64,000 bases of DNA from Mycobacterium sp. GA-2829. Lineage in GTDB: Bacteria > Actinomycetota > Actinomycetes > Mycobacteriales > Mycobacteriaceae. Location of the stretch: NCBI RefSeq assembly GCF_001499965.1, contig NZ_LQIT01000018.1, positions 1-64,000 of the forward strand. Reading direction: 5' to 3'. The translations under genes and the position numbers were made by a program. The notes under the pieces are model-generated. The model did not search any database and was not told the origin of the DNA. It saw nothing but the letters and a program-made list of their open reading frames with translations. Below, in pieces: positions 1 to 9,980 of this stretch. Within the stretch, counting starts at the first letter, position 1. Every line of letters starts with the position of its first letter.

Positions 1-1
1 A

Positions 2-61
2 CCCGCCGAAACACTCGACGCACTACTGTGCGACCCACTCAATCCACCCGCTGTTGCATAG
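2..61 (+). mobile_element. 3' tail of a probable IS30-type transposase (partial, cut by window edge)
   Basis: One frame is open from base 2 to a TAG at 59-61. It encodes a tail starting PAETLDALLC and ending AVA, which resembles the C-terminal 'TPAE' segment of IS30-family transposases as I remember them. The bases after the stop (about 52-82) look like the terminal repeat such elements carry. Only 19 codons are visible, so this is a recognition by eye. It could equally be the end of an unrelated gene. Confidence 0.4.
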
Positions 62-134
62 ACGCCTTGAACCCAAGGGCCGGGAGCGTGAGACAACCCG
101 ACACTCGGCGACGGAAAGTGGGAAAGTATCGCCC

Positions 135-524
135 GTGACCAATCAGTTCGAGCAGGTGGCCGACCGCCTGTTCGCGACCATCGCGCGCGGCGACAACGCC
201 GGTGTGGCGGCCCTATGGGCGCCGGAGGTGCTGGTCTGGCACACCGGGGACCCGCGGGACAACGAGCGCGCCCGCGCGCTGCGGGTCATCGACTGGTTCA
301 TCGGGCACACCACCGAGCGGCGCTACGAGATCCTCGACCGGCGCCTGTTCGCCGACGGTTTCGTCCAGCAGCACATCCTGCACGCCACCGGGACCAACGG
401 GAACACGATCGCGATGCGGGTCTGCATCGTGATCATCGTGCGCACCGACGGGCTGATCACCCGGATCGACGAGTACTTCGATCCGGCGGATATGGCACCC
501 CTGCTGGCCGACACGCCCGAGTAG
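135..524 (+). CDS. SnoaL-like / NTF2-fold protein
   Basis: This 129-residue protein has the size and pattern of the NTF2-like superfamily (SnoaL-like): an N-terminal helix with FATIARGDNAGVAALWAPE, then alternating strands and a C-terminal strand with ITRIDEYFDPADM. Members are cone-shaped cavities that act as small isomerases, hydrolases or ligand binders, and no substrate can be assigned. I chose GTG at 135. The upstream ATG at 54 would add 27 residues of unlikely composition running back towards the transposase-like tail. The gene stands alone, 66 bp before the response regulator. Confidence 0.75.
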   Translation: MTNQFEQVADRLFATIARGDNAGVAALWAPEVLVWHTGDPRDNERARALRVIDWFIGHTTERRYEILDRRLFADGFVQQHILHATGTNGNTIAMRVCIVIIVRTDGLITRIDEYFDPADMAPLLADTPE

Positions 525-577
525 GACGGCGTTCCAGACAAATTCGCGGACTCCGCCGTCGACACCCGCGCGGCCGA

Positions 578-583
578 TAACAT
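578..583 (+). promoter_or_regulatory. -10 element of a leaderless-type promoter, inside a palindrome
   Basis: TAACAT fits the mycobacterial TANNNT -10 pattern and ends 7 bp before the ATG at 591, the spacing expected for a leaderless transcript. It is embedded in a perfect palindrome (GGCCGAT, 3-nt spacer, ATCGGCC; 572-588), which could also be an operator. No Shine-Dalgarno sequence precedes the start. Confidence 0.5.
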
Positions 584-590
584 CGGCCCT

Positions 591-992
591 ATGGCGGCTC
601 CCGACCGATCGCTGCGGCTCCTGGTCTACAGCGACAACCCGCGGACCCGGGAGGCGGTGCGGCTGGCGCTCGGCAAGCGGGTGCACCCCGAGCTGCCGGA
701 GCTCGACTACCTCGAAGTGGCTACCGCCCCGATGGTGATCAAGCAGCTCGACGCAGGCGGTTTCGACCTGGCCATTCTCGACGGCGAAGCCACACCGGCG
801 GGCGGTATGGGCCTGGCCAAGCAGATCAAGGACGAGATCTCCGACCCACCGCCCATCGTGGTGTTGACCGGCAGGCCCGATGACGCCTGGCTGGCCTCGT
901 GGTCGCGCGCGGAGGCCGCCGTCCCGCATCCGATCGATCCGATCCGGCTGGGCGAGGCGGTGGTTCCCCTGCTGCGCCACGCTGCTCAGTAG
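591..992 (+). CDS. Atypical orphan response regulator (Rv3143-like) upstream of nuo
   Basis: This 133-residue protein is a single receiver domain with no output domain. It carries the phospho-acceptor candidate D64 in LAILDGEA and the switch threonine T93 in VVLTG. The near-invariant lysine of receiver domains is replaced by histidine (H113-P114 where K-P is expected), and the N-terminal acidic pair is reduced, so phosphorylation chemistry may be altered. Length and position directly before nuoA match M. tuberculosis Rv3143, which I recall as reported to contact NuoD and modulate complex I. No sensor kinase is nearby. The nuoA start lies 160 bp downstream, so the gene may be transcribed with nuo or separately. 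Confidence 0.85.
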   Translation: MAAPDRSLRLLVYSDNPRTREAVRLALGKRVHPELPELDYLEVATAPMVIKQLDAGGFDLAILDGEATPAGGMGLAKQIKDEISDPPPIVVLTGRPDDAWLASWSRAEAAVPHPIDPIRLGEAVVPLLRHAAQ

Positions 993-1152
993 CAAGCCCC
1001 AAAAAGACTGGCGCGCTTCGGCATTCACCCATGCCGGGCCGCGCCGACGCCGTGCGCCGCACTGGTGGACGATACTAACCAAAAGATGTGGCGCAGATCC
1101 CAAACATGGCTAGGCTGTGGGTTAGCTCACATGGACAGCCCCAGAGGGAGCG

Positions 1153-1536
1153 ATGGCCGGTATGGACCTGTACACGCCGATCTTGGTACTCGGCGCCATC
1201 GCCGCGGTGTTCGCGGTGGTGTCGGTGGTGATCGCCGGTGTCATCGGACCGACCCGCTACAACCGGGCGAAACTCGAGGCCTACGAGTGCGGGATCGAAC
1301 CGCTCTCGCCCACGGGCGCCAACGCCCAGGCCACCGGCCAGCGGTTCCCGATCAAGTACTACCTCACCGCGATGCTGTTCATCGTCTTCGACATCGAGAT
1401 CGTCTTCCTCTACCCGTGGGCGGTCGCCTTCGACAGCCTCGGCTTGTTCGCGCTGGTGGAGATGCTGCTGTTCATGCTCACCGTGTTCGTGGCCTACGCC
1501 TACGTATGGCGCCGGGGAGGGCTCAATTGGGATTAG
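1153..1536 (+). CDS. nuoA: NADH-quinone oxidoreductase subunit A
   Basis: NuoA is a three-helix subunit of the complex I membrane arm beside the quinone site. The 127-residue product has a first hydrophobic helix at about residues 7-30, then the conserved loop with YECGIEP, whose Cys is the conformationally mobile loop cysteine of ND3-type subunits. Two more helices follow, the second containing [12 protein letters not shown] with the conserved acidic residues. GAGGGA lies 4-9 bp upstream of the ATG. This is the first gene of the 14-gene nuo operon. The 160 bp upstream presumably holds the operon promoter; TAGGCT near 1110 is a possible -10, but no convincing -35 is visible. Confidence 0.97.
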   Translation: MAGMDLYTPILVLGAIAAVFAVVSVVIAGVIGPTRYNRAKLEAYECGIEPLSPTGANAQATGQRFPIKYYLTAMLFIVFDIEIVFLYPWAVAFDSLGLFALVEMLLFMLTVFVAYAYVWRRGGLNWD

Positions 1537-2081
1537 AGGAACGCCTGCCGGGCGGCATACTGCTGTCGACGGTCGAGAAGGTCGCGGGCTACGTCCGCAG
1601 CGGTTCGCTGTGGCCGGCGACGTTCGGCCTGGCCTGCTGCGCGATCGAGATGATGTCCACAGCGGGCCCGCGGTTCGACATCTCGCGCTTCGGGATGGAG
1701 CGCTTCTCGGCGACGCCCCGGCAGGCAGACCTGATGATCGTCGCGGGCCGGGTCAGCCAGAAGATGGCGCCGGTGCTGCGGCAGATCTACGACCAGATGG
1801 CCGAACCGAAATGGGTGCTCGCCATGGGGGTCTGCGCATCCTCGGGCGGCATGTTCAACAACTACGCGATCGTGCAGGGGGTCGACCACGTCGTACCGGT
1901 GGACATCTACCTACCCGGCTGCCCGCCGCGGCCGGAGATGCTGTTGCACGCAATCATCAAGCTGCACGAGAAGATCCAGCAGATGCCGTTGGGTGTCAAC
2001 CGCGACGAGGCGATCCGCGAAGCCGAACAGGCCGCACTGGCGGTGCCACCCACGATCGAGCTGAAGGGGCTGCTGCGGTGA
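1527..2081 (+). CDS. nuoB: NADH-quinone oxidoreductase subunit B (N2 cluster)
   Basis: NuoB carries the terminal [4Fe-4S] cluster N2, which reduces menaquinone. The motif cysteines are visible in GLACCAIEM (vicinal pair), [10 protein letters not shown] and [10 protein letters not shown] chose the TTG at 1527, which gives 184 residues beginning [10 protein letters not shown] like the M. tuberculosis protein. It overlaps the nuoA stop by 10 nt and has a GGGGAGGG ribosome-binding sequence 5 nt upstream. The longer upstream open frame is out-of-frame nuoA sequence. The stop overlaps the nuoC GTG start by 4 nt. Confidence 0.95.
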   Translation: MGLEERLPGGILLSTVEKVAGYVRSGSLWPATFGLACCAIEMMSTAGPRFDISRFGMERFSATPRQADLMIVAGRVSQKMAPVLRQIYDQMAEPKWVLAMGVCASSGGMFNNYAIVQGVDHVVPVDIYLPGCPPRPEMLLHAIIKLHEKIQQMPLGVNRDEAIREAEQAALAVPPTIELKGLLR

Positions 2082-2773
2082 CCGAAACCGACCGCACCGC
2101 AGGCCACGGCACCGGCGACCCGGAGATCATCGGGGTGCGGCGGGGCATGTTCGGCGTCAGGGACTCCGGTGACACCTCCGGGTACGGCAGGTTGATCCGC
2201 CCGGTCGCCCTGCCCGGCAGCTCACCACGGCCCTACGGCGGATACTTCGACACCGTCGTCGACGCCCTCGCCGAGGCATTGGGGCCGCAGGGGTACGACG
2301 CCTCGATCGAACGGGTCGTCGTCTATCGCGACGAACTGACCCTGGAGATCGCCCGCACCCAACTACCCGTCGTCGCCGAGACGTTACGCGACGACGCCGC
2401 ACTGCGTTTCGAACTCTGCCTGGGGATCAGCGGGGTGCACTACCCGGGCGACACCGGACGGGAACTACACGCCGTCTACCCGCTGATGTCCATCACCCAC
2501 AATCGGCGCATCCGGCTGGAAGTCGCTGCGCCCGACGAGGATCCGCACATCCCCTCGTTGTTCTCGGTGTACCCGACCACCGACTGGCACGAGCGCGAGA
2601 CCTACGACTTCTTCGGCATCGTATTCGACGGGCACCCGTCGCTCACCCGGATCGAGATGCCCGACGACTGGGTCGGGCACCCACAGCGCAAGGACTACCC
2701 GCTGGGCGGAATCCCCGTCGAGTACCACGGCGCCCGGATACCACCGCCCGACGAGCGGAGGGCCTACAACTGA
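2078..2773 (+). CDS. nuoC: NADH-quinone oxidoreductase subunit C
   Basis: NuoC is the 30-kDa-type peripheral-arm subunit that packs against NuoD. The 231-residue product has the family signature near its C-terminus: [20 protein letters not shown], followed by [21 protein letters not shown], the motif around the B/C/D interface. GTG at 2078 overlaps the nuoB stop (GTGA) and gives the usual mycobacterial length of about 235 residues. In contrast to E. coli, nuoC and nuoD are separate genes, as in other actinobacteria. Confidence 0.95.
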   Translation: MTETDRTAGHGTGDPEIIGVRRGMFGVRDSGDTSGYGRLIRPVALPGSSPRPYGGYFDTVVDALAEALGPQGYDASIERVVVYRDELTLEIARTQLPVVAETLRDDAALRFELCLGISGVHYPGDTGRELHAVYPLMSITHNRRIRLEVAAPDEDPHIPSLFSVYPTTDWHERETYDFFGIVFDGHPSLTRIEMPDDWVGHPQRKDYPLGGIPVEYHGARIPPPDERRAYN

Positions 2774-4110
2774 TGTCCAGACCCCCTGAACCGCCCGACG
2801 CGGGCGGTGCTGCGCGCAACGGCGATACCGTGGTCGTCGTCGGCGGTGAAGACTGGGAACAGGTGGTCGCCGCCGCCGAACAGGCGCAGGCCGGCGAGCG
2901 CATCGTGGTCAACATGGGTCCGCAGCACCCCTCGACGCACGGGGTGCTGCGGCTGATCCTCGAGATCGAGGGCGAGACCATCACCGAAGCCCGTTGCGGC
3001 ATCGGTTATCTGCACACCGGGATCGAGAAGAACCTCGAGTACCGCAACTGGACTCAGGGCGTCACCTTCGTCACCCGGATGGATTACCTGTCCCCGTTCT
3101 TCAACGAGACCGCCTACTGCCTCGGCGTGGAGAAACTCCTCGGCATCACCGACGCGATCCCTGCGCGCGCCAACGTGATCCGGGTGATGATGATGGAACT
3201 CAACCGCATCTCCTCACATCTCGTCGCGCTCGCGACCGGCGGTATGGAACTCGGGGCGATGAGCGCGATGTTCTACGGCTTCCGGGAGCGCGAGGAGATC
3301 CTGTCGGTGTTCGAGCTGATCACCGGCCTGCGGATGAACCACGCCTACATCCGGCCCGGCGGATTGGCCGCCGACCTGCCCGACGGCGCCGTCGAACGCC
3401 TCCGCGACCTGCTGGCCCTGTTGCCGGGCCGGCTGCGCGATCTGGAGAACCTGCTCAACGAGAACTACATCTGGAAGGCCCGCACTCAGGGCATCGGATA
3501 CCTCGATCTGGCCGGGTGCATGGCGCTCGGCATCACCGGCCCGATATTGCGCTCGACCGGGTTGCCCCACGACCTGCGCCGCGCCCAACCGTACTGCGGG
3601 TACGAGGACTACGACTTCGACGTCATCACCGACGACGGCTGTGATGCGTACGGCCGCTACATCATTCGTGTCAAGGAGATGCACGAGTCGCTCAAGATCG
3701 TCAGGCAGTGTGTCGAGCGCCTGGAACCGGGCCCGGTGATGATCGAGGACAAGAAGATGGCATGGCCTGCCGACCTCGCCCTCGGACCCGATGGTCTCGG
3801 CAACTCCCCCGAACACATCGCCCGGATCATGGGGCATTCGATGGAGGGGCTGATTCACCACTTCAAGCTGGTGACCGAAGGCATCCGGGTGCCCGCGGGC
3901 CAGGTGTACACCGCGGTCGAGTCGCCACGCGGCGAACTCGGGGTGCACATGGTCTCCGACGGCGGGACGCGCCCCTATCGGGTGCACTACCGCGATCCGT
4001 CGTTCACGAATCTGCAAGCGGTGGCGGCGATGTGCGAGGGCGGGATGGTCGCCGACGCGATCTCGGCGGTGGCGTCGATCGACCCGGTGATGGGCGGGGT
4101 GGACAGGTAG
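2773..4110 (+). CDS. nuoD: NADH-quinone oxidoreductase subunit D
   Basis: NuoD is the 49-kDa subunit that forms the quinone-binding cavity with NuoB. The 445-residue protein has a short variable N-terminus, then [14 protein letters not shown], whose histidine lies near quinone in known structures, and later [14 protein letters not shown] and the C-terminal [14 protein letters not shown]. Its ATG overlaps the nuoC stop by one base (TGATG). In mycobacteria NuoD is the reported contact of the Rv3143-type regulator encoded upstream, so this pairing may operate here. Confidence 0.97.
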   Translation: MSRPPEPPDAGGAARNGDTVVVVGGEDWEQVVAAAEQAQAGERIVVNMGPQHPSTHGVLRLILEIEGETITEARCGIGYLHTGIEKNLEYRNWTQGVTFVTRMDYLSPFFNETAYCLGVEKLLGITDAIPARANVIRVMMMELNRISSHLVALATGGMELGAMSAMFYGFREREEILSVFELITGLRMNHAYIRPGGLAADLPDGAVERLRDLLALLPGRLRDLENLLNENYIWKARTQGIGYLDLAGCMALGITGPILRSTGLPHDLRRAQPYCGYEDYDFDVITDDGCDAYGRYIIRVKEMHESLKIVRQCVERLEPGPVMIEDKKMAWPADLALGPDGLGNSPEHIARIMGHSMEGLIHHFKLVTEGIRVPAGQVYTAVESPRGELGVHMVSDGGTRPYRVHYRDPSFTNLQAVAAMCEGGMVADAISAVASIDPVMGGVDR

Positions 4111-4956
4111 ATGATCTTCCTCGAACTCGGCCAGCGGCCCGACGAGCAGGGACCGCCGATCCACGGGCCCGCGGCGTACCCGACCGATGTCGCGGAACGG
4201 CTCACCGCCGACGCCGATCGCATCATCGCCAAGTACCCGAACCAGCGCTCGGCGCTGCTCCCGCTGCTGCATCTGGTGCAGTCCGAGGACGGCTGCCTCA
4301 CCTCGGCGGGAATCGCGTTCTGCGCCAAGCGGATGAACCTCACCGAGGCCGAGGTGACCGCGGTCGCGACGTTCTACTCGATGTACCGGCGCACCCCCAC
4401 CGGCGACTACCTCGTCGGGGTCTGCACCAACACGCTCTGCGCGATCATGGGCGGCGACGAGATCCTCGACGCGCTGCAGGACCACCTCGGTGTCGCCGCC
4501 GGTCAGACCACCGAGGACGGCCGGATCACCCTGGAGCACATCGAATGCAACGCCGCCTGCGACTACGCGCCGGTGGTGATGGTGAACTGGGAGTTCTTCG
4601 ACAACCAGACCCCCGCCTCCGCGCGCGACCTCGTCGACGAGTTGCGCGCCGGTGCTCCGGTGACGCCCAGCCGGGGTGCGCCGCTGTGCACGTTCCGGGA
4701 GACCGCCCGCATCCTCGCCGGGGTCGTCGACCCGCGTGGTGTCAGCGGCGGCAGCCCGGGAGACGCGACGTTGGCCGGACTGCGGGTGGCGCGGGCGAAC
4801 GGAATGTCCGCCCCCGATAAAGAACGCGCAGAAGACACGGCGACACAACTGGATCCGGAGATCACCGAGGCGGCCGACTCCACCAGGGACGAACCGGCAC
4901 CTGCCCCGTCGGAGACGGTTCCCCGGCCCGCCGACGGGAAGGGACCGGTCACATGA
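4111..4956 (+). CDS. nuoE: NADH-quinone oxidoreductase subunit E (24-kDa type)
   Basis: NuoE holds the [2Fe-2S] cluster N1a next to the FMN site. The thioredoxin-like domain has the four ligands in VGVCTNTLCAIMG and IECNAACDYAPV, preceded by the helical LTEAEVTAVATFYSMY segment. At 281 residues it is longer than the M. tuberculosis protein (about 252). The extra length is a low-complexity, acidic and Pro/Ala/Glu-rich tail from about residue 225 (AEDTATQLD, EPAPAPSETVPRP), probably disordered. The ATG directly abuts the nuoD stop, and the 3' end overlaps nuoF by 4 nt. Confidence 0.95.
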   Translation: MIFLELGQRPDEQGPPIHGPAAYPTDVAERLTADADRIIAKYPNQRSALLPLLHLVQSEDGCLTSAGIAFCAKRMNLTEAEVTAVATFYSMYRRTPTGDYLVGVCTNTLCAIMGGDEILDALQDHLGVAAGQTTEDGRITLEHIECNAACDYAPVVMVNWEFFDNQTPASARDLVDELRAGAPVTPSRGAPLCTFRETARILAGVVDPRGVSGGSPGDATLAGLRVARANGMSAPDKERAEDTATQLDPEITEAADSTRDEPAPAPSETVPRPADGKGPVT

Positions 4957-6269
4957 CGCCGCTGACCCCGGTACTGAGTAGGTTCTGGGACGAACCGGAA
5001 CCGTGGACGCTGGAGACCTACCGGCGCCACGACGGCTACCGCGCGCTCGACCGGGCCCTGGCGATGAGCCCGGACGACGTGATCGCCACCGTGAAGAACT
5101 CCGGGCTGCGTGGCCGCGGCGGCGCGGGTTTCCCCACCGGCACCAAGTGGTCCTTCATTCCGCAGGGGGACGACGGGCCCGGGGCCAAACCGCACTACCT
5201 GGTCGTGAACGCCGACGAATCCGAACCCGGTACGTGCAAAGACATCCCGCTGTTGCTGACCACCCCGCACTTCCTCGTCGAGGGGGTGATCATCGCCGCC
5301 TACGCGATCCGCGCCCACCACGCGTTCATTTACGTGCGCGGTGAGGTGGTGCCGGTGCTGCGCCGGCTGCAGGCCGCGGTCACCGAGGCCTACGAGGCCG
5401 GCTACCTCGGGACCGACATCGGCGGTTCAGGTTTCGACCTCGACCTGATCGTGCACGCCGGCGCGGGCGCGTACATCTGCGGTGAGGAGACCGCGCTGCT
5501 GGACTCGCTCGAGGGCCGCCGTGGCCAGCCCCGACTGCGCCCGCCGTTCCCCGCCGTCGCCGGGCTCTACGCCTGCCCCACGGTGGTCAACAACGTCGAG
5601 TCGATCGCGAGTGTGCCGCCGGTCCTGTTGAACGGCATCGACTGGTTCCGCTCGATGGGTTCGGAGAAATCTCCCGGCTTCACGCTGTATTCGTTGTCCG
5701 GGCACGTCACCCGACCCGGACAGTACGAGGCGCCGCTGGGTATCACGCTGCGCGAACTGCTCGACTACGCCGGTGGCGTGCGGGCCGGCCACGAGCTGAA
5801 GTTCTGGACGCCCGGTGGCTCGTCGACGCCGCTGCTCACCGGTGAACACCTCGACGTGCCACTGGATTACGAGGGTATGGCCTCGGTGGGGTCGATGCTC
5901 GGCACCAAGGCGTTGCAGATCTTCGACGAGACCACCTGCGTGGTGCGCGCCGTGCGCCGGTGGACACAGTTCTACGCGCACGAGTCCTGCGGGAAGTGCA
6001 CACCCTGCCGGGAGGGCACCTATTGGCTCGCCCAGATCTACGCCCGCCTGGAGAGCGGCGAGGCCACCGAGGCCGACGTCGACAAGCTGCTCGACATCTC
6101 CGACACCATCCTCGGCAAGTCGTTCTGCGCGCTGGGTGACGGCGCGGCGAGCCCGATCATCTCGTCGATCAAGTACTTCCGTGACGAGTACCTCGGCCAT
6201 CTCGGGGGCGGCTGCCCGTTCGATCCGCACGCCGCGACGCTGATGGCGGGACGAGAGGTGGGGGTATGA
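4953..6269 (+). CDS. nuoF: NADH-quinone oxidoreductase subunit F (NADH/FMN site)
   Basis: NuoF binds NADH and FMN and carries [4Fe-4S] cluster N3, the electron entry point of the complex. The 438-residue product has the glycine-rich [16 protein letters not shown] loop for nucleotide binding, [25 protein letters not shown], and the cluster motif [12 protein letters not shown] with a fourth Cys in [10 protein letters not shown]. The stop TGA (6267-6269) overlaps an ATG at 6266. That ATG is the first base triplet of a duplicated nuoG start sequence, so ancestral nuoF and nuoG probably overlapped as ATGA. Confidence 0.97.
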   Translation: MTPLTPVLSRFWDEPEPWTLETYRRHDGYRALDRALAMSPDDVIATVKNSGLRGRGGAGFPTGTKWSFIPQGDDGPGAKPHYLVVNADESEPGTCKDIPLLLTTPHFLVEGVIIAAYAIRAHHAFIYVRGEVVPVLRRLQAAVTEAYEAGYLGTDIGGSGFDLDLIVHAGAGAYICGEETALLDSLEGRRGQPRLRPPFPAVAGLYACPTVVNNVESIASVPPVLLNGIDWFRSMGSEKSPGFTLYSLSGHVTRPGQYEAPLGITLRELLDYAGGVRAGHELKFWTPGGSSTPLLTGEHLDVPLDYEGMASVGSMLGTKALQIFDETTCVVRAVRRWTQFYAHESCGKCTPCREGTYWLAQIYARLESGEATEADVDKLLDISDTILGKSFCALGDGAASPIISSIKYFRDEYLGHLGGGCPFDPHAATLMAGREVGV

Positions 6270-6370
6270 CGCAGATTCACCCGCGCGAGCAGACACAGAT
6301 TCGCACGATCGGGCCGCTGTTCACCCGAATTTGTGTCTGCTCGCGCGAAGGGGGCCGGGTATGACGCAGA
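6262..6370 (+). repeat. Palindromic element with 14-bp flanking direct repeats, between nuoF and nuoG
   Basis: GGGTATGACGCAGA occurs at 6262-6275 and again at 6357-6370, exactly 95 bp apart. The second copy is the true nuoG start region and the first overlaps the nuoF stop. Between them are two 22-bp inverted arms (6282-6303 and 6326-6347) with one mismatch, equivalent to a G-U pair, around a 22-nt loop. The layout resembles a REP/MITE-like palindrome inserted with duplication of the target. The arm core (AGCAGACACA and its complement) resembles dispersed intergenic palindromes I recall from mycobacterial genomes. Confidence 0.75.
6266..6364 (+). CDS. Possible 32-codon coupling ORF created by the nuoF/nuoG insertion
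   Basis: From the duplicated nuoG ATG the frame reads MTQIHPREQ through the palindromic element, and its TGA (6362-6364) overlaps the real nuoG ATG as ATGA. The 95-bp insertion (remainder 2 modulo 3) therefore restores the ATGA stop/start overlap at both borders. The nuoF stop overlaps this ORF's start, and its own stop overlaps the nuoG start. The peptide is rich in R, I, T and C and resembles nothing I know. Its role, if any, would be translational coupling rather than a peptide function. It may not be translated at all. Confidence 0.35.
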   Translation: MTQIHPREQTQIRTIGPLFTRICVCSREGGRV

Positions 6371-8748
6371 CCGCCGAACCCGACCGCGACGCACCGCCGG
6401 TCGAGATGGTCGAGCTGACCATCGACGGTGTCGCCGTCAGTGTGCCGAAGGGCACGTTGGTGATCCGCGCCGCCGAACTGATCGGCGTCCAAATCCCCCG
6501 GTTCTGCGACCATCCGCTGCTCGACCCGGTCGGTGCGTGCAGGCAGTGCCTCGTCGAGGTGGAGGGGCAGCGCAAACCGATGGCCTCCTGCACCACCACC
6601 GTGACCCCGGACATGGTGGTGCACACGCAGTTCAGTTCCGAGGCCGCCGACAAGGCCCAGCGCGGCGTGATGGAACTGCTGCTGATCAACCACCCGCTCG
6701 ACTGCCCGGTCTGCGACAAAGGCGGCGAGTGCCCGCTGCAGAACCAGGCGATGTCCAACGGCCGCGCGGAGACGCGGTTCACCGACGTCAAACGCACGTT
6801 CCCGAAACCGATCAACATCAGCGCCCAGGTGCTGCTGGACCGGGAACGCTGTGTGCTCTGCGCGCGGTGCACGCGGTTCTCCCAGCAGATCGCGGGCGAC
6901 CCGTTCATCGAACTGCTGGAACGTGGTGCGCTGCAACAGGTGGGCATCGCCAACGGGGAGCCGTTCCAGTCCTATTTCTCCGGCAACACGGTGCAGATCT
7001 GCCCGGTCGGCGCGCTGACCGGAACCGCGTACCGGTTCCGGGCGCGGCCCTTCGATCTGGTGTCCACGCCCAGTGTGTGTGAGCACTGCGCGTCGGGGTG
7101 CGCCCAGCGCACCGACCACCGCCGCGGAAAGGTCATGCGCCGCTTGGCCGGTGACGATCCGCAGGTCAACGAGGAGTGGAACTGCGACAAGGGTCGCTGG
7201 GCGTTCACCTATACGGGCGTGGGTGACCGCATCGACACCCCGATGATCCGTGAGAACGGGGCGTTGCGGCCAGCGTCCTGGTCGGAGGCGATCGCGGTCG
7301 CCGCCGCCGGGTTGTTCCGCGCCGAAGGCAGGGCCGGTGTCGTCGTCGGCGGCCGGGCGACCGTCGAGGACGCCTACGCGTACGCGAAGTTCACACGAAT
7401 GGTGCTCGGCACCAACGACGTCGACTTCCGCGTCCGCCCGCACAGCGCCGAGGAGGCCGACTTCCTCACCACCCACGTGGCCGCCCGCCCCATGGCGGTG
7501 ACGTACTCCGACCTGGAGAACGCGCCCGCGGTGCTGCTGGCCGGGTTCGAACCCGAGGACGAATCCCCGATCGTGTTCCTGCGGTTGCGCAAAGCCGCAC
7601 GCAAGCGCGGACTGCAAGTGCTCTCGATCGCCCCGTTCGCCAGTCGCGGCCTGACCAAACTCGGTGGCCGCCTGGTGCCCGCGGTGCCGGGCGGTGAAGC
7701 CGCCGCCCTCGACGGGCTGGTCGACGAAACGCTGATGCGACTGCCCGGCTCGGTCATCCTCGTCGGGGAACGCCTGGCCACCGCACCGGGCGCGCTGACC
7801 GCGGCCGCCCGGCTCGCCGCAGCCACCGGTGCGCGGCTGGCCTGGATCCCACGACGCGCCGGTGAACGCGGCGCGGTTGCCGCGGGTGCCCTACCCACCC
7901 TGCTGCCCGGCGGCCGCCCCGTCGCCGACGACGCGGCCCGTGCGCACCTGGCGGACGCCTGGCACATCGACGAGCTGCCGCAGAATCCCGGACGCGACAC
8001 CGGCGCGATCCTCGACGCCGCACGCTCCGGGGCGCTCGACGCCCTGATCCTGGGCGGGGTCGAGGTCGGCGACCTGCCGGACACCGATGCCGCCCTCGCC
8101 GCGCTGATGGCGGCGCCCTTCGTCATGAGCCTCGAGATCCGGCACAGCGACGTCACCGCACACGCCGACGTGGTGTTCCCGGTCGCGCCGGTGGCCGAGA
8201 AGGCGGGCGCCTTCCTCAACTGGGAGGGCCGCCTGCGGTCCTTCCCGACGGCGTTGCGTACCAATGCCGTTCCCGATCTGCGGGTGCTCAACATCCTCGC
8301 CGACGAGATGGGTGTCCACCTCGGGCTCCCCGACGCACAGGCCGCGGGCGAGGAACTCGGCCGGCTGGGGTGGTTCGACGGTGCGGCGCCGCCACTCGAG
8401 CACGGCGCGGCCGCGCCCCCGGCCGTCGGCCCCGGGCAGGCGGTGTTGGCGGGGTGGCGCATGCTGTTGGACCTGGCGCGGATGCAGGACGGTGAACCGT
8501 ATCTGGCGGGCACCGCACCACAACCGGTGGCCCGGTTGTCGGCGGCCACCGCGGGCGGTATCGGTGCGGGCGACGGTGACCTCGTCACCGTCAGCACCCC
8601 CCGCGGGCAGGTCACGCTGCCGCTGGTCGTCACCGACATGGCCGACGGCGTCGTCTGGTTACCGCTGAACTCCCCCGGCTCGCAGGTACACCGCCAACTC
8701 GGGGTGACCACCGGAGCCGTCGTCGACATCGGGCGGGCCGCACAGTGA
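6361..8748 (+). CDS. nuoG: NADH-quinone oxidoreductase subunit G
   Basis: NuoG is the large Fe-S subunit that carries electrons from NuoF/E towards NuoB. The 795-residue protein starts with a ferredoxin-like [2Fe-2S] domain ([10 protein letters not shown]). A His-Cys3 type cluster segment follows ([17 protein letters not shown]), then [16 protein letters not shown] and CPVGALT cluster ligands. A molybdopterin-oxidoreductase-like domain begins with [11 protein letters not shown] and [11 protein letters not shown], and ends in a molydopterin-dinucleotide-like barrel. The ATG at 6361 was chosen because it matches the conserved ferredoxin domain length. Upstream in-frame codons lie inside the palindromic insert. 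Confidence 0.95.
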   Translation: MTQTAEPDRDAPPVEMVELTIDGVAVSVPKGTLVIRAAELIGVQIPRFCDHPLLDPVGACRQCLVEVEGQRKPMASCTTTVTPDMVVHTQFSSEAADKAQRGVMELLLINHPLDCPVCDKGGECPLQNQAMSNGRAETRFTDVKRTFPKPINISAQVLLDRERCVLCARCTRFSQQIAGDPFIELLERGALQQVGIANGEPFQSYFSGNTVQICPVGALTGTAYRFRARPFDLVSTPSVCEHCASGCAQRTDHRRGKVMRRLAGDDPQVNEEWNCDKGRWAFTYTGVGDRIDTPMIRENGALRPASWSEAIAVAAAGLFRAEGRAGVVVGGRATVEDAYAYAKFTRMVLGTNDVDFRVRPHSAEEADFLTTHVAARPMAVTYSDLENAPAVLLAGFEPEDESPIVFLRLRKAARKRGLQVLSIAPFASRGLTKLGGRLVPAVPGGEAAALDGLVDETLMRLPGSVILVGERLATAPGALTAAARLAAATGARLAWIPRRAGERGAVAAGALPTLLPGGRPVADDAARAHLADAWHIDELPQNPGRDTGAILDAARSGALDALILGGVEVGDLPDTDAALAALMAAPFVMSLEIRHSDVTAHADVVFPVAPVAEKAGAFLNWEGRLRSFPTALRTNAVPDLRVLNILADEMGVHLGLPDAQAAGEELGRLGWFDGAAPPLEHGAAAPPAVGPGQAVLAGWRMLLDLARMQDGEPYLAGTAPQPVARLSAATAGGIGAGDGDLVTVSTPRGQVTLPLVVTDMADGVVWLPLNSPGSQVHRQLGVTTGAVVDIGRAAQ

Positions 8749-9980
8749 CCCATCCCGATCCCACCCTGTTCGGCCACGACCCGTGGTGGCTCATGCTCGC
8801 CAAGGCCGTCGCCATCTTCGCGTTCCTGGTGCTCACGGTGCTGGCCGCGATCCTCATCGAACGAAAGGTGCTGGGCCGCATGCAGATGCGGTTCGGTCCC
8901 AACCGGGTCGGACCCAAGGGTCTGCTGCAGTCGCTGGCCGACGGCATCAAGCTCGCGCTCAAGGAGGGGCTCACCCCCGCCGGTGTCGACCGGCCGATCT
9001 ACCTGCTGGCGCCGGTGATCTCGGTCATCCCCGCCTTCCTGGCGTTCGCGGTGATCCCGATGGGCGGCGAGGTCTCGGTGTTCGGGCACCGCACCGCACT
9101 GCAACTCACCGACCTCGCGGTGGCGGTGCTCTACATTCTCGCGGTCACCTCGGTGGGCGTGTACGGCATCGTGCTCGCCGGATGGGCGTCGGGTTCGACG
9201 TACCCGCTCCTCGGCGGTCTCCGGTCCAGCGCGCAGGTGGTGTCCTACGAGATCGCGATGGCGTTGTCGTTCGCGACGGTGTTCCTCTACGCGGGCACCA
9301 TGTCCACCTCCGGCATCGTCGCCGCGCAGGACCACACCTGGTACGTGTTCCTGCTGTTGCCGTCGTTCCTGGTGTACGCGACGTCGATGGTCGGCGAGAC
9401 CAACCGGGCGCCGTTCGACCTGCCCGAGGCCGAAGGTGAACTGGTCGGCGGATTCCACACCGAGTACTCGTCGCTGAAGTTCGCGATGTTCATGCTCGCC
9501 GAGTACGTCAACATGACCACCGTCTCGGCGCTGGCGACCACGATGTTCCTCGGCGGCTGGCATGCGCCGTGGCCGATCAGCCTGTGGGACGGCGCCAACA
9601 CCGGTTGGTGGCCGCTGTTGTGGTTCACCGCGAAGGTGTGGGCGTTCCTGTTCGTCTACATCTGGCTGCGGGGCACGCTGCCGCGTTTGCGGTACGACCA
9701 GTTCATGGCGCTCGGCTGGAAGCTGCTGATCCCGGTGTCGTTGGCGTGGATCATGATCGTGGCCACCGCGCACGCGCTGCGCGCCGCCGGCCACGGCGGA
9801 TGGGCCGTCGGGGTGCTGATCGCCGGGACGCTGCTGACCTTCGCCCTCGCCGCGATCCTGTGGCGCAGCATGCGGTTCCGCCGCGAACGCAGCCCCGCCG
9901 CGGACGCGGCGGACGAGAGCTTCCCCACCCCGCCCATGCCCGACCGCGGGGCCGTCACCAGGGAGACGACAGATGCCTAA
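8745..9980 (+). CDS. nuoH: NADH-quinone oxidoreductase subunit H
   Basis: NuoH (ND1) links the peripheral and membrane arms and lines the quinone entry channel. The 411-residue protein has eight or so hydrophobic segments, with the conserved cytoplasmic loops [20 protein letters not shown] after helix 1 and [20 protein letters not shown], whose acidic residues sit near the quinone chamber. The C-terminal 45 residues are polar. The start is GTG at 8745, overlapping the nuoG stop by 4 nt. The end overlaps nuoI by 8 nt. Confidence 0.96.
   Translation: MTHPDPTLFGHDPWWLMLAKAVAIFAFLVLTVLAAILIERKVLGRMQMRFGPNRVGPKGLLQSLADGIKLALKEGLTPAGVDRPIYLLAPVISVIPAFLAFAVIPMGGEVSVFGHRTALQLTDLAVAVLYILAVTSVGVYGIVLAGWASGSTYPLLGGLRSSAQVVSYEIAMALSFATVFLYAGTMSTSGIVAAQDHTWYVFLLLPSFLVYATSMVGETNRAPFDLPEAEGELVGGFHTEYSSLKFAMFMLAEYVNMTTVSALATTMFLGGWHAPWPISLWDGANTGWWPLLWFTAKVWAFLFVYIWLRGTLPRLRYDQFMALGWKLLIPVSLAWIMIVATAHALRAAGHGGWAVGVLIAGTLLTFALAAILWRSMRFRRERSPAADAADESFPTPPMPDRGAVTRETTDA

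Noticed and set aside
213..1103. Minus-strand 296-codon frame across the SnoaL-like and response-regulator genes
   Set aside because: Antisense shadow with Arg/His-rich composition and no recognisable domain.
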